A program made the translations under genes and the position numbers. A DNA stretch of 64,000 nt from Natronosporangium sp035305625 (lineage in GTDB: Bacteria; Actinomycetota; Actinomycetes; Mycobacteriales; Micromonosporaceae). Below are positions 53,401-62,417 of the stretch, piece after piece. The notes under the pieces were generated by a model. That model was not told where the DNA came from. It saw nothing but the letters and a program-made list of their open reading frames with translations, and searched no databases. Every line of letters starts with the position of its first letter. Position 1 is the stretch's first letter. The stretch is from assembly GCA_963809545.1 (NCBI GenBank), contig CAWEKD010000006.1, forward strand, positions 1 to 64,000, written 5' to 3'.

Positions 53401-55935
53401 TCACTCGTGGGCGATCGCCGCCAGCACGTTGGTCCGGGCGGCCCGGATCGCCGGCAGAACCGCCGCCACCACCCCGACCGCGGCCGATAGCGCCAGGTAG
53501 ATCCCGAAGCTGGCCCAGGGCAGCGCGAGCTGCTCCACCCCTTCCTCGGCGAGGGCGTTGACCACCGCCGCCCCCAGCGCGCTGCCGACCACGATCCCGA
53601 GCAGCGCGCCGAACACCGAGATCACCACCGACTCGACCGTGACCATGCGCGTGATCGCGGACCGGGTCAGTCCCACCGCCCGCAGCATCCCGATCTCGCG
53701 GGTCCGCTCCAGCACCGACAGCGCCAGCGTGTTCACGATCCCCAGGACCGCGATGATGATCGCCAGGGCCAGCAGCAGCTGCACCATCCGCAGCACCATG
53801 TCCATCAACGCGGCCTGTTGGGCGATGAACCCGCTCAGGTCGGTCACGGTGACCTCCGGACTGTCGGCCAGCCAGGCCTCCAACTGCTCCCGCACCGGCT
53901 CCACCGGCGCACCGTCGGCCAGGAGCACCGCCCCCATGAAGGGCTGCGGCTGGGTCATGTCCGGGGTCACGCCCGCCGGCAGCATCCACCGGCCGGGGAA
54001 CGAGCCGTCCTCGTACACCGCCCCCACCGTCAGCTGGTGCGGCTCGCCCCGGTTGAACTGGACGGTCACCGGATCTCCGATCGCCAGTCCGTGCCGCTCC
54101 GCGATGTGGTCGGAGATCGCCAACTGGTCCGGCCCCAGCCGCTCCAGTTCCCCCGCCACCAGGGACGGCCGGTGGATCCGGGCCAACCCGGTGAAGTCAC
54201 TGGTGGCCGTCACGTAGGTCCGCTCCCCATTGACCAGCGCCAGGTCCTGGTACAGCGCGGTGGTGGCTACCACCCCGGGCAGGTCGGCCGCCCGCTCCAA
54301 CGCGCGGACGTCGAAGGTCGGCAGGGTGGCGCCGGACATGTCGCCGAGCACCATCAGGTCCGCGTCCACCGCCTCCCGCACCGCGTCATCCAGGCTCACC
54401 TTGGCCGATTGCAGGATCACATTTACGCCGCTGACCAGCGCCACCCCCACCATCAACGCGGCCGCGGTGATCGCGGTCCGGCGGGGGTTCCGCCCCGCGT
54501 TGAGGCGCCCCAAGGTGCCCGCCACCGACCAGGAGAACAGCCGCCCGACCGCATTCACCACCGGACGGGCCACCATCGGGGTGAGCAGGGCGACGGCCGC
54601 GAACGTGGCCAGCACCCCGACCAGCAGCTGCCACAGGGTGTCGGTGACCAGGCCCGCGCCCAACAACCCCACCCCACCGGCCAGCAGCACCGCCCCGGCC
54701 ACGGTGATCCGGGTCAGGGGTCGGTCCGGGGTGGCGGCCTCCTGCATCGCCGCCACCGGAGGGATCCGGGACGCGCGCAGCGCCGGCAGCACCGCGGCCA
54801 CCAGGGTGACCAGCAGCCCGGTCACGAACGCCGACACCACCGCGGTGACCGGTACCCCCAGCCCCGCCAACGGCAGGCTCATGAAGCTGGTAGCAGCGGC
54901 GGCCAGCAGCGCCCCCACCCCGATCCCGGCGGCGAGGCCCAGGACCGAGGCCAGCACTCCGATCACCACCGCCTCGGACAGCACGGAGGCGATCACCTGC
55001 CGGCGCCCCGCCCCCAGCGCCCGCAGCAGCGCCAACTCCCGCAGTCGTTGCGCGACCACGATGGAGAAGGTGTTGAGGATCAGGAACACCCCGACGAACA
55101 GCGCCACCGCCGCGAATCCCAGCAGGATGTAGGTGAAGAAGCGCAGCCCCTCCTTCAGCCCGGTGGCGTACTTCTCGGCGAGCTCCTCACCGGTGTGGAC
55201 CTGGTAGCCGTCGCCGAGCACCGCCGCCACATCGTCCCGCAACCGCTGCGGGTCCACACCGGATTCCGCGGTCACCCGGACCGCGCTCCACATCCCGGTC
55301 TCACCCAGCATCAGCCGCTGGGCGGTGGCGTCGGTGAACGACACCTCCTGCGCCCCACCGATCGACTCGCGGCCGCCGGCGTACTCGAAGATGCCGACCA
55401 CCGTGAACTCCTGCCGCGGCTCCCGGGTCAGCACCCCCACCCGGTCACCCACCCCGACCTGGGCGGCGTCGGCCAACCCCGCGTTGATGGCGATCTCGTC
55501 CGGTGCCTGCGGGCCGCGGCCTTCCCGCAGCTGGACGAGCTCGGTTTCGCCCAGCCAGTTGGTCCCCAGTTGCGGAGGGCCGAAGGTAGGCACCGTCTTG
55601 CCGTCGGCGCCGATCAGCCGGGCGCCCTCCACATCCACCACCCCGATCGCCTCGGCCACCCCCGGCACCGCCGCGACCCGGGCCACGATGTCGTCCGGCA
55701 CCGGCGTCAGCGCCGGCGGCCCCTCGAGCTCGTCGACCTCGAAGACGGGTTCGCCGCTGACCTGCACGTCGATGTAGGCGTAGGCGTCGGAGAACACCCG
55801 GTCGAACGAGCGGCCGAGGGTGTCGGTGAGGACGAGCGCTCCGGACACGAAGGCCACCCCCAGCAGCACCGCCAGGGTGGACAGCAGCATCCGGACCTTG
55901 CGCTGGGCCATCCCCTTCAAGGTCACCCGCAGCAT
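53401..55935 (-). CDS. ABC permease, FtsX/MacB type
   Basis: 844 residues. Two copies of a FtsX-type unit: membrane helices with large extracellular loops between them, ending in FtsX-like triplets (SRIPPVAAMQEAA and AARTNVLAAIAHE). Its ATG overlaps the stop of the ATPase gene (TGATG), so both form one operon. Family members export lipoproteins or antimicrobial peptides or mediate resistance. Confidence 0.92.
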   Translation of the reverse strand: MLRVTLKGMAQRKVRMLLSTLAVLLGVAFVSGALVLTDTLGRSFDRVFSDAYAYIDVQVSGEPVFEVDELEGPPALTPVPDDIVARVAAVPGVAEAIGVVDVEGARLIGADGKTVPTFGPPQLGTNWLGETELVQLREGRGPQAPDEIAINAGLADAAQVGVGDRVGVLTREPRQEFTVVGIFEYAGGRESIGGAQEVSFTDATAQRLMLGETGMWSAVRVTAESGVDPQRLRDDVAAVLGDGYQVHTGEELAEKYATGLKEGLRFFTYILLGFAAVALFVGVFLILNTFSIVVAQRLRELALLRALGAGRRQVIASVLSEAVVIGVLASVLGLAAGIGVGALLAAAATSFMSLPLAGLGVPVTAVVSAFVTGLLVTLVAAVLPALRASRIPPVAAMQEAATPDRPLTRITVAGAVLLAGGVGLLGAGLVTDTLWQLLVGVLATFAAVALLTPMVARPVVNAVGRLFSWSVAGTLGRLNAGRNPRRTAITAAALMVGVALVSGVNVILQSAKVSLDDAVREAVDADLMVLGDMSGATLPTFDVRALERAADLPGVVATTALYQDLALVNGERTYVTATSDFTGLARIHRPSLVAGELERLGPDQLAISDHIAERHGLAIGDPVTVQFNRGEPHQLTVGAVYEDGSFPGRWMLPAGVTPDMTQPQPFMGAVLLADGAPVEPVREQLEAWLADSPEVTVTDLSGFIAQQAALMDMVLRMVQLLLALAIIIAVLGIVNTLALSVLERTREIGMLRAVGLTRSAITRMVTVESVVISVFGALLGIVVGSALGAAVVNALAEEGVEQLALPWASFGIYLALSAAVGVVAAVLPAIRAARTNVLAAIAHE

Positions 55936-56699
55936 CAGGCCACCTCCACGACGGCGCCGGTGTCCAGCCGCTTCATGGTGTCCAACACCGCCTCCGCGGT
56001 GGGGTGGGTCAGTTCGTCCACGATCTCGCCGTCGGCCAGGAACACCACTCGGTCGGCATAGGAGGCCGCCACCGGGTCGTGGGTGACCATGACGATGGTC
56101 TGACCGTGCTCGTGCACGCTGGTACGCAGGAACCGGAGGATCTCCCGGCCGCTGCGGGAGTCGAGGTTGCCGGTGGGCTCATCGGCGAACACCACGTCTG
56201 GCCGGGTGATCAGGGCCCGGGCGCAGGCCACCCGCTGCTGCTGGCCACCGGACAGTTGGGTGGGCCGGTGGTGCAGTCGGTCGCCGAGCCCGACCGTGGC
56301 GATCAGCCGGCGGAACCAGTCCGGGTCCGGCCGCCGGCCGGCGATGGTCAGCGGCAGCCGGATGTTCTCACTCGCCGTCAGCGTGGGCAGCAGGTTGAAC
56401 TGCTGGAAGATGAAGCCGATCCGCTCTCGCCGCATCCGCGTGAGGGCAGCGTCGGACAGCCCGGCCAGGCTGGTGTCACCGATCCGTACCTCGCCCCGGG
56501 TCGGGGTGTCCAAACCGGCCAGGCAGTGCATGAGCGTGGACTTACCCGATCCCGACGGACCCATGATGGCGGTGAAGGTGTGTCGCGCGAAGGTCGCGCT
56601 GACGCCCCGTAACGCCACCACTCGGGCTTCACCGTGCCCGTACACCTTCCACAGATCCTGAGCGCTGACCGCGGCCGGCGCCGTCGTACGCGTTGTCAC
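55935..56699 (-). CDS. ABC ATP-binding protein, MacB/LolD type
   Basis: About 254 residues from GTG 56699. Walker A GPSGSGKST, signature LSGGQQQRVACARAL, Walker B VVFADEPTGNLD and H-loop VMVTHDPVAA. The FIFQQFNLLPTLTA sequence is typical of the MacB group that pairs with FtsX-like permeases. An upstream frame to 56804 has no ribosome site. Confidence 0.93.
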   Translation of the reverse strand: MTTRTTAPAAVSAQDLWKVYGHGEARVVALRGVSATFARHTFTAIMGPSGSGKSTLMHCLAGLDTPTRGEVRIGDTSLAGLSDAALTRMRRERIGFIFQQFNLLPTLTASENIRLPLTIAGRRPDPDWFRRLIATVGLGDRLHHRPTQLSGGQQQRVACARALITRPDVVFADEPTGNLDSRSGREILRFLRTSVHEHGQTIVMVTHDPVAASYADRVVFLADGEIVDELTHPTAEAVLDTMKRLDTGAVVEVA

Positions 56700-56902
56700 C
56701 GTCTCCTCCAGATGTGGTCGGCGTGGCCCGACGACCACGCGGCAGGGCGGGTGCGCGGTCGGTTGCGCACCCGCCCTCATGGTCGGCCCCGGACCCGGCC
56801 CCACCCTCCGACTCGGGGCGGACCAGTACGCGGATTCCCGTCTGAGGGTGGTCCCTGACCCTGGTCAGGGACTTCCCCGCACGCGCCCTAGGGGAGAGGT
56901 GG
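56700..56902. other. Short intergenic region between two transporters
   Basis: About 200 bases without a gene. It contains a GC-rich stretch with CCCTGACCCTGGTCAGGG (inverted repeat near 56851-56869), possibly an operator or terminator. Confidence 0.35.
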
Positions 56903-58087
56903 TCACCCGCCCCGCAGCGTCACCCGCCGGAGCAGCCAGATCCCCAACCCGAACAGGATCACGACGAACCCGGACAGCACCGCCAGCTGCGGCAGAATGT
57001 CACCGATCCCGCCGCCGTGCCGGACCAATTCACTAAACCCCTGGTATCCCCACGCGTGGGGGGTGAACCGCGCCACCCGCTGGATGGGGGCGGCCAGCAC
57101 CTCCAGCGGCACCATCGCGCCCCCGAGCGCGGCCAGCCCCAGACCCAGGCCGAGCGCCACCCCGATCGCCGGCCCCTCGGTGGAGAACAGCGCCCCCAGC
57201 ACCATCGCGGCGCCGCTGCCGATCAGGCAGAACACCAGCAGCAGCGCGACCGCGCCGACCGGGTCGCCCCAGTCCACCCCGAACAATCCGGCCGAGCCGA
57301 GCATCACCACCAGCCCCTGCGTCAGCGCGATCAGGAAACGGCCGGCCGCCTCCCCGAGCACGATCGTGATGACCGGAGTGGGAGTGGCGAGCATCCGGGC
57401 GGTGATGCCGGCGCGCCGCGTATGGATCAGCCCGAGCGCGGCCGTCAGCGAGGTGAGGAACACGAACAGCAGCAGCAGCGACGGTGCGATCGGGGCGAAC
57501 TGGTTCAACCCCTCCGGGAACGGGGACTCACCGGTGCTGGTCAACACCACCGCTACCGGCGCCACCGGCAGGGTCTCGAACTGGGCCACGGTGGCCTCGA
57601 GCGGTGCACCGGTGACCTCGGCGGCCAGTCGGCCGGCGCGCAGCTCGGCGGCCTGCTGCGCCACCACCGAATCCACCCACAGGCGTAGTTCGGTCGCGGT
57701 CGCGTCACCGGCGCGGTAGAGGTAGTGCACCGACACCTGCTCGCCGGCGGCCACCCGGGCGTCATAGTCCGGGGGCACCACCACCCCGGCGGAGACCGTG
57801 CCGCGCTCCACTTCGGTGCGTAGGTCATCGACCGAGTCGAACCGGTCGACCGTCACCCGGTCCCCCTCTGCCAGGGCGGTGGTCAGCCGCTGCGCCAGCG
57901 GGCCGGAGTCGGCACCGGCCACCCCCAGCGGCACGGTCGCGCTGGCGCCGAACATCAGCCCCAGCGCCAGCAGGAACAGCAGCGGCGCGACCAGGAGAAA
58001 GAACGCATCGGTGCGGTTGCCCAGCAGCCGCCGTAGGTTCACCCAGGCGATCGCCGCCACGACCCGGGCGCCCCGCCCCCACGTCAT
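56903..58087 (-). CDS. ABC-2 type permease, SagI-like position
   Basis: 394 residues from ATG 58087, overlapping the previous stop (ATGA). One N-terminal helix (LGNRTDAFFLLVAPLLFLLALGLM), an extracellular stretch and five helices to the end (IAPSLLLLFVFLTSLTAALGLI, GEAAGRFLIALTQGLVVMLGSAGLFG, ILPQLAVLSGFVVILFGLGIWLL), the YhaP/DrrB-like layout. Third gene of an ATPase-permease-permease operon that diverges from the precursor peptide genes, as in streptolysin S clusters (SagG-SagH-SagI). Confidence 0.88.
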   Translation of the reverse strand: MTWGRGARVVAAIAWVNLRRLLGNRTDAFFLLVAPLLFLLALGLMFGASATVPLGVAGADSGPLAQRLTTALAEGDRVTVDRFDSVDDLRTEVERGTVSAGVVVPPDYDARVAAGEQVSVHYLYRAGDATATELRLWVDSVVAQQAAELRAGRLAAEVTGAPLEATVAQFETLPVAPVAVVLTSTGESPFPEGLNQFAPIAPSLLLLFVFLTSLTAALGLIHTRRAGITARMLATPTPVITIVLGEAAGRFLIALTQGLVVMLGSAGLFGVDWGDPVGAVALLLVFCLIGSGAAMVLGALFSTEGPAIGVALGLGLGLAALGGAMVPLEVLAAPIQRVARFTPHAWGYQGFSELVRHGGGIGDILPQLAVLSGFVVILFGLGIWLLRRVTLRGG

Positions 58088-59301
58088 GGTCGGATCACCT
58101 TCCCCAGCCGGGTCGCCGCCAATCCGAATGTGCCCGCCGCGAATCCCAGCAGTACCGCCGCGGGGGTCACCACCACCGCCAGGTCTCCACTGGCCAGATC
58201 GGACAGTCCCTGGAGAAACCACCGGTGGGGGGTCAGGTAGCTCAGCCAGACCAGGTCGCCGAGCTGGGACAGCGGTACGAACGAGCCCCCGAACAGCCCG
58301 AACACCACCCCCACCACCGAGGTCCAGTTGCCGGCCTGCTCGGGGTTGCGGGCGAAAGTGGCGAGCAGTGCCGCTACCCCGGTAGCCGCCAGGGCCAGCG
58401 CCCCCACCATGACCGCGACGCCGGGCAGCGGTCCCCAGTCCGCCCCTAGCAGCAGGGTGGACGCGGCCACCAACAGGGTCATCGCCAGTAGCCCGATCGC
58501 CAGGGTGGCCAACAACTTGCCCACCAGCACCGCCCCGCGGCGGGTAGGGGCGGCGAGCAGCCGGGCCATGGTGCCCTCCTCCCGCTCCACCACCAGCCCG
58601 CGGATGCTCAGCCCCGCGGTGAACAGCAGGAAGAACACCGCCATCCCGGCGGAGTAGTAGGTGCTGCGGGACAGTTCCCGACTCACCCTGGTCGGGTCGT
58701 CGGTCACCACCACCGGCGTCGGGGCGGTCCCGGTGGCGCGGGCCAACGCGGCCAGCTGCTCCGGAGTGGCCCCGGCCCCGGCGGCCACCGCCGTGGCCTG
58801 CCGGACCGCCGCCAGCTCGGTGGTGTAGCGGCGGGCGATTTCGGCGGCGATCGCGCTTCCGATCGGGGCGTCCACGCTACCGATCACCTCCACCTCGGCC
58901 GGGCGTCCGGCGGTGACCGCCTCGGAGAATCCGGGCGGGATCAGGAAGGTGGCGTCCACCTCGCCGTCCGCGGCGAGCCGGCGCCCTTCGGCCGCGTCCG
59001 GTACGGCCCGTACCTGGAACCCTTCGGCGGCCCCGACCGGGCCCAGCACCTCGTCGGTGAACACCCGGGCCAGCTCGCCGCCGTCCGCGTCGACTACCGC
59101 GAAGGTGGCCCCGACCTGTTCGGTACCACTCAGGATGGTGTTGAAGAGCAGCGCCAATCCCAGCGGCAGCACCAGCGCGAACACCAGCAGGGTGCCGTTA
59201 CGGGTCTGCTGGCGGAGGTCTTTGCCGAGGATGGTGGTGATCACCCGCAGCGTTCCAGGCGACCGGGCGGGTGGGGCAGGGGATGACGCCACGCTGATCA
59301 C
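58084..59301 (-). CDS. ABC-2 type permease, SagH-like position
   Basis: 405 residues from ATG 59301. N-terminal helix (TLLVFALVLPLGLALLFNTIL), a large extracytoplasmic part with GATFAVVDADGG, then five helices (MAVFFLLFTAGLSIRGLVVEREEGTMARLLAAPTRR is the conserved coupling segment). Same family as the next gene. Four-base overlap with the ATPase gene. Probably forms the heterodimeric exporter with 56903-58087. Confidence 0.88.
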   Translation of the reverse strand: MISVASSPAPPARSPGTLRVITTILGKDLRQQTRNGTLLVFALVLPLGLALLFNTILSGTEQVGATFAVVDADGGELARVFTDEVLGPVGAAEGFQVRAVPDAAEGRRLAADGEVDATFLIPPGFSEAVTAGRPAEVEVIGSVDAPIGSAIAAEIARRYTTELAAVRQATAVAAGAGATPEQLAALARATGTAPTPVVVTDDPTRVSRELSRSTYYSAGMAVFFLLFTAGLSIRGLVVEREEGTMARLLAAPTRRGAVLVGKLLATLAIGLLAMTLLVAASTLLLGADWGPLPGVAVMVGALALAATGVAALLATFARNPEQAGNWTSVVGVVFGLFGGSFVPLSQLGDLVWLSYLTPHRWFLQGLSDLASGDLAVVVTPAAVLLGFAAGTFGLAATRLGKVIRP

Positions 59302-60239
59302 TCCCGCAACGCCTTACCGGTCAGATGCAGGAACACCGCCTCCAACGTGGGTTCCCGGACCTCCACCCCCCGGACGGTCACCCCCGCCTGGCCGGCCTCG
59401 GCCAGCAGCTGCGGCAACGCCCGCGGCGCGTCGTCAACCAGGAGCCGGAGCACCGATTCTTCGACGGTGGCCTGGTGGACCAGCCGGTGGCCGGCCAACC
59501 GGGCAGCGGCGCCGGCGAGGTCGCCGGTGGCGGTCAGCAGTAGCTCGTCCCGTCCGCCTACCAGCGTCACCAGTTCCCGCCGGGTCCCCTCCGCCCGCAG
59601 CCGGCCCAGGTCGATGATGCCCACCCGGTCGCACAGCCGCTCCGCCTCCTCCATGTAGTGGGTGGTGTACAGGATGGCGATGCCTTCCTCCGCCAGCTGC
59701 GCCACGCTCTCCAGGATGGCGTTGCGGCTCTGAGGGTCCACCCCGGCCGTGGGCTCGTCCAGGACCAGCAGCCGCGGCCGGTGCAGGAGCCCCACGCCGA
59801 TGTGCAGCCGTCGGGCCATCCCACCGGAGAAGGTGTCGACTCTGTCTCTGGCCCGGTCAGACAGGCCCACCAGCGCCAGGATCTCGTCCACTCGCGCGGC
59901 CAGGCGACGGCCTGACAGACCGTACAACCGCCCGAAGAACCGGAGGTTCTCCCGCGCGCTCAGGTCGCGGTACAGCGCCAGCTGCTGCGGTACGTACCCG
60001 ATCAGGGCCTTGCCGCGGGTCAGGTGCACGTCGTGCGGCTGGCCCGCCACCAGGATCTGGCCGGCGTCCCGGGCGAGGATCCCCACCACCATCTGGATGG
60101 TGGTGGTTTTGCCCGCGCCGTTGGGGCCCAACAGCCCGTACGTCTCGCCTTCGTGGATCCGGAAGCTGACGTCGTCGACCGCCACCAGCTCGCCGTAGAC
60201 CTTGCGGAGGCCCTGGCACTCCAGGATCACCCCGGTCAT
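59298..60239 (-). CDS. ABC-2 exporter ATPase, SagG-like position
   Basis: 313 residues from ATG 60239 (GGCGAGGAT upstream). Walker A GPNGAGKTTT, Q-loop YVPQQ, signature FSGGMARRL, Walker B LLVLDEPTAGVD and H-loop ILYTTHYMEEAE, plus a C-terminal extension of the DrrA type. First gene of the operon. It faces away from the precursor genes, sharing the 550-base interval with them. Confidence 0.93.
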   Translation of the reverse strand: MTGVILECQGLRKVYGELVAVDDVSFRIHEGETYGLLGPNGAGKTTTIQMVVGILARDAGQILVAGQPHDVHLTRGKALIGYVPQQLALYRDLSARENLRFFGRLYGLSGRRLAARVDEILALVGLSDRARDRVDTFSGGMARRLHIGVGLLHRPRLLVLDEPTAGVDPQSRNAILESVAQLAEEGIAILYTTHYMEEAERLCDRVGIIDLGRLRAEGTRRELVTLVGGRDELLLTATGDLAGAAARLAGHRLVHQATVEESVLRLLVDDAPRALPQLLAEAGQAGVTVRGVEVREPTLEAVFLHLTGKALRE

Positions 60240-60793
60240 CGGATCCTCGCCGACCTGGTCTGCATCGTCCCGCCCCTTTCGGTTGGCTAGTCGCCAGTAT
60301 GGCGCCTGTGCGCGTCTCACACGAGCCTTCGAGAGGGGTAATTCGATCCGTGGTGGTGAGGTCCTGATTCGCCGCCCCGCGGGCCATGGTGGGCACTGGT
60401 CGTCCTCGACGGTGGCCACCCTGGTGAGGAGCACCGGGGTTGTCGGGTGATGCCGATTCACGGGTGATGGCGATTCAATTTCGGCTAGTGGAGCGTGATG
60501 GCGGTGCTGGCGGTTTCCGTGGCGGGCGAGGCCGAGGAGAGACTCGCCAGTCAGGCGAATAGGGTATCTATCTAGATATAGCTGGACCAGAGTGGATAGC
60601 GGGCCGGTCGCGGCGTGCGCAGCGTTTGATCGGGTTTTTTCGCTCGAGGGAGTGCGGTGACAGTGACCGGTGCAGGTAGACCTTGACGCTCGTGGATATG
60701 CATTGTTAGTTTCCGGGCAGACGCGAGGTCCGCGTCCGGCCCGGCGTGGGCGCCATACACCTTCGGCGGGTCTACAGAAAGGGAGGAGCAGCC
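60240..60793. promoter_or_regulatory. Divergent control region between exporter and precursor peptides
   Basis: No gene of its own. It contains a 10-base palindrome TATCTAGATA at 60569-60578 in an A/T-rich setting, and upstream of both precursors a related block (GTTAGTTTCC..., GTTAGCGTCC... with GACGCGAGGTCCGCG and AAGCGCGAGATCCGCG). Promoters for the peptide genes and the exporter operon should lie here. Confidence 0.5.
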
Positions 60794-60919
60794 ATGCTCA
60801 GCTTCTCTGGTCACGTCGGTAGCACCGCCAGCGGTGGTCTGACGGTTACGGTCGCCCCGGGTGCCTGCACCACCTGCGGTGGCGGTAACTGCTGCTGCAG
60901 CAGCTGCTGCAGCTGGTAA
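60794..60919 (+). CDS. Streptolysin S-like precursor peptide 1
   Basis: 41 residues with GGGAGGAG eight bases before the ATG. The leader begins MLSFSGHV, which has an FxxxB motif (F4 and V8) of the kind SagC-type proteins bind, then GSTASGGLTVT. The junction reads VAPG, as in SagA. The core (ACTTCGGGNCCCSSCCSW) has seven Cys, several Ser/Thr and a terminal Trp; these are the residues that cyclodehydratases turn into thiazol(in)es and oxazol(in)es. I infer a short, azole-rich product; cleavage would be near the APG. Confidence 0.9.
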   Translation: MLSFSGHVGSTASGGLTVTVAPGACTTCGGGNCCCSSCCSW

Positions 60920-60928
60920 TCCGCTGCG

Positions 60929-60971
60929 CAAGGAGGCGGCCCGTCGCTCGTTGGCGGTGCCGCCTCTCTTG
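60929..60971 (+). terminator. Hairpin after precursor 1
   Basis: Arms 60929-60940 and 60959-60971 pair with one bulged base. It begins ten bases after the stop. It may end or attenuate transcription, as the terminator after sagA does. Confidence 0.6.
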
Positions 60972-61227
60972 TGGGCGCTTCCCGTCCGGATTCCAGAGCA
61001 CGACCCTGGTCGATTTCCTCGGTTCTTTACGGCATTGGGATGAATTGCCCAGCCGCCGTGGTGATCAATCCGGCATTGCGTGGAATCTTCCCGTGTCTGA
61101 CAGATGAAGATATGTCAATCAGGCCTTGACGACCATTAAGGCGGTTGTTAGCGTCCCGGGACAAGCGCGAGATCCGCGCTCATGGCCCAGATACATGGGC
61201 CAGATCCGTCCTATGAGAGGAGCAGCC

Positions 61228-61353
61228 ATGCTCAGCTTCTCTGGTCACATCGGTAGCACCGCCAGCGGTGGTCTGACGGTTACGGTCGCCCCGGGTGCCT
61301 GCACCACCTGCGGTGGCGGTAACTGCTGCTGCACCAGCTGCTGCAGCTGGTAA
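61228..61353 (+). CDS. Streptolysin S-like precursor peptide 2
   Basis: 41 residues, identical to precursor 1 except Val8 to Ile and Ser36 to Thr. Both changes keep the property at that position (a large aliphatic residue in the FxxxB motif; a hydroxyl residue in the core). AGAGGAG precedes the ATG at the same distance. The upstream ~90 bases are also related, so the unit was duplicated with its regulation. It lies 115 bases before sagB-like. Confidence 0.9.
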   Translation: MLSFSGHIGSTASGGLTVTVAPGACTTCGGGNCCCTSCCSW

Positions 61354-61360
61354 CAGATGA

Positions 61361-61424
61361 CACAAGGGAGGCACATCAGGCCGAGTAGGGGGTGACCCTG
61401 CGGCGGCCGGGCGCCTCCCTTGTG
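61361..61424 (+). terminator. Hairpin between precursor 2 and sagB-like gene
   Basis: Arms 61361-61372 and 61413-61424 pair perfectly over 12 bp, around a 40-base GC-rich loop. It separates the abundant precursor from the enzyme genes and could attenuate readthrough. Confidence 0.65.
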
Positions 61425-61467
61425 CTGTCCCCAACCCTCTCATTCCACCCCCTTCAGGAGCGGCAGC

Positions 61468-62415
61468 ATGCCCTATCAACGGACCAAGGAAGAAGTCGAG
61501 GCGGCCCTGGCAGAGCATGATTATCTGCGGCCAGTGGGCATGTTCGCGATGCAGCACAGCATGCTCTCGATCTACTCAGAGTCGACAGTGGTACGCACGC
61601 CCGAAACCGTGCTGCGGGGCCGACTCTCCGCCACAGTGGACGGGTTCGTGGGCGAGCAGCTGCTGCTGAACTATCGCACCGACAACTCGAACATGGGGTT
61701 CCAGCTCGGCATCGGGCGCTTCTACGAGCCGGACGCGGTGCTGTCCAGTGTGCGGGCTGACTTGGCGGAGGAGAGCCGGGAAGCGCTGGCGCTGCCGGCC
61801 CCGAAGAAGCTACGCACCGGCCTGACCGCGGTGGTCACCGCGCGCCGCAGCAGTCGCGAGTTCTCCGGCAAATCGATCAGCCTGACCGAACTGGCCACCC
61901 TGCTCTACCACGCCCAGGGCAACTCCGGGGAGCTGCCGCAAGGGGACCCGAACAATCCACACCAGGTGATCAAGCTGCGGACCGCCCCCTCCGGAGGCGG
62001 GCTCTATCCGATCACCCTGTTCGTCCACGCGCTGCGGGTGGACGGCCTGGAGCACGGCACGTACGAGTACCTGCCGCATTCCCACGCCCTACTGCCGGTG
62101 CCGGTGGCACCGGACGCGCCCCCGCTGACCGAACTGTTCAGCTCCACCGATCTGGAGATTGAGCAGGCGGCGCTAGCGTTGACATTCGTCTATAACTTGC
62201 ATCACAACTCCCGTAAGTACGGCGACGCGGGAGTGGTGTTCGGGCTGATCGAGGTGGGGGCGATTCTGCAGAACCTCCACCTGGCCCGGACCGCGCTGGC
62301 GCTGGCCGGCACCGACCAGGGGGGATACGACAAGCAGCGGATCGAACGGGTGCTGCGCCTGGACGGGCACACCCGGCACACCGTACACGTGACGATCATC
62401 GGTCAGGAGGGGTAG
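61468..62415 (+). CDS. SagB-type FMN dehydrogenase
   Basis: 315 residues from ATG 61468 with AGGAG eight bases upstream. A C-terminal nitroreductase-like domain has the SagB pattern: VVTARRSSREFSGKSISL, the Ser/Gly-rich APSGGGLYPITLFVHAL, and TDQGGYDKQRIERVLRLDGHTRHTV. It oxidises azolines to azoles using FMN. The N-terminal ~110 residues are the usual SagB extension. First enzyme gene of the cluster; stops five bases before the next gene's start region. Confidence 0.9.
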   Translation: MPYQRTKEEVEAALAEHDYLRPVGMFAMQHSMLSIYSESTVVRTPETVLRGRLSATVDGFVGEQLLLNYRTDNSNMGFQLGIGRFYEPDAVLSSVRADLAEESREALALPAPKKLRTGLTAVVTARRSSREFSGKSISLTELATLLYHAQGNSGELPQGDPNNPHQVIKLRTAPSGGGLYPITLFVHALRVDGLEHGTYEYLPHSHALLPVPVAPDAPPLTELFSSTDLEIEQAALALTFVYNLHHNSRKYGDAGVVFGLIEVGAILQNLHLARTALALAGTDQGGYDKQRIERVLRLDGHTRHTVHVTIIGQEG

Positions 62416-62417
62416 TA

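Noticed and set aside
53818..56061. 747-codon plus-strand frame
   Set aside because: Antisense to the FtsX-type permease; composition is biased and without domains.
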